NCBI GenBank assembly: GCA_947258985.1
Contig: CAMYKI010000039.1
Location: forward strand, 1,544 to 54,077
Length of the DNA: 52,534 nucleotides
Direction: 5' to 3'
Source of the DNA: an uncultured Acidimicrobiaceae bacterium
GTDB taxonomy: Bacteria; Actinomycetota; Acidimicrobiia; Spongiisociales; UBA5794
Under the pieces are notes generated by a model, which did not search any database, was not told the origin of the DNA, and saw nothing but the letters and a program-made list of their open reading frames with translations. Shown here piece by piece: positions 52,522-52,534 of the stretch; the first letter of the stretch is position 1, and every line of letters begins with the position of its first letter. The translations under genes were made by a program, and so were the position numbers.

Positions 52522-52534
52522 TGCTCAGCGGGCT

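Noticed and set aside
1..52534. tRNA or rRNA genes
   Set aside because: No cloverleaf-type TTC loop with matching acceptor arms, nor conserved rRNA stretch, was noticed on reading; a covariance-model scan was not possible here.

Overview
The window reads as chromosomal DNA of a high-GC actinobacterium, most likely a member of the Acidimicrobiia or a related deep lineage, possibly a metagenomic contig. That is an inference from several things seen together: GC-rich codons, Thr/Ala-rich linkers after lipoprotein signals, two DUF385/F420-type oxidoreductases, an MMPL exporter, a LigB-type ATP-dependent DNA ligase, many start codons lying 6-7 bases after a TANNNT box with no ribosome binding site (leaderless genes), and secreted proteins carrying actinobacterial SLH-like repeats. 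No rRNA, tRNA, CRISPR array, insertion sequence or prophage was recognised.

Layout. 1-6.35 kb: the tail of a protein-L-isoaspartate methyltransferase, then an XRE-cupin regulator and a complete dipeptide/oligopeptide ABC importer (binding protein, two permeases, two ATPases), closed by a strong terminator. 6.4-13.5 kb: a two-TM protein, an alpha/beta hydrolase, an EamA exporter divergent from a small holin-like membrane protein, a two-component system divergent from a PepSY protein with a likely direct-repeat operator, then an MBL-fold hydrolase, a DUF385 protein and a small basic protein. 13.5-17 kb: an orphan MalK-like ATPase with altered catalytic motifs, and an MMPL transporter. 17.2-23 kb: a run of exported proteins (acidic lipoprotein, DUF3179 protein, an NTF2-like/HExxH protein, a small lipoprotein, a secreted hydrolase) plus an SDR enzyme.

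23-34 kb: a broken copy of the DNA ligase 3' end, a PPOX-fold protein, the intact ligB, an aldo/keto reductase, a META-domain lipoprotein, a divergent arsR/arsM arsenic pair with a clear operator, a 46-bp perfect palindrome, an FtsX-type ABC system divergent from its probable GbsR/MarR regulator, and a repair pair (UDG-superfamily protein and AlkC-like glycosylase) that overlap tail to tail. 34-45 kb: an exported MBL-fold protein, an MscS channel, a membrane-anchored M28 peptidase, a YggT-like protein, an unusual tandem/inverted repeat, a Ddn-like protein and gltBD. 45-52.5 kb: a cytidylate-kinase-like protein, a GH1 beta-glucosidase, two large exported proteins sharing cysteine-bearing SLH-like repeats (one a metzincin-like protease), and a YceI-like protein.

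The peptide importer with secreted and membrane peptidases, GH1 and gltBD suggests a heterotroph using peptides and sugars. The most unusual items are the DNA ligase fragment, the ATPase lacking its H-switch histidine, the two-NTF2-plus-HExxH lipoprotein, the paired SLH-like surface proteins, and several well-formed regulatory palindromes.
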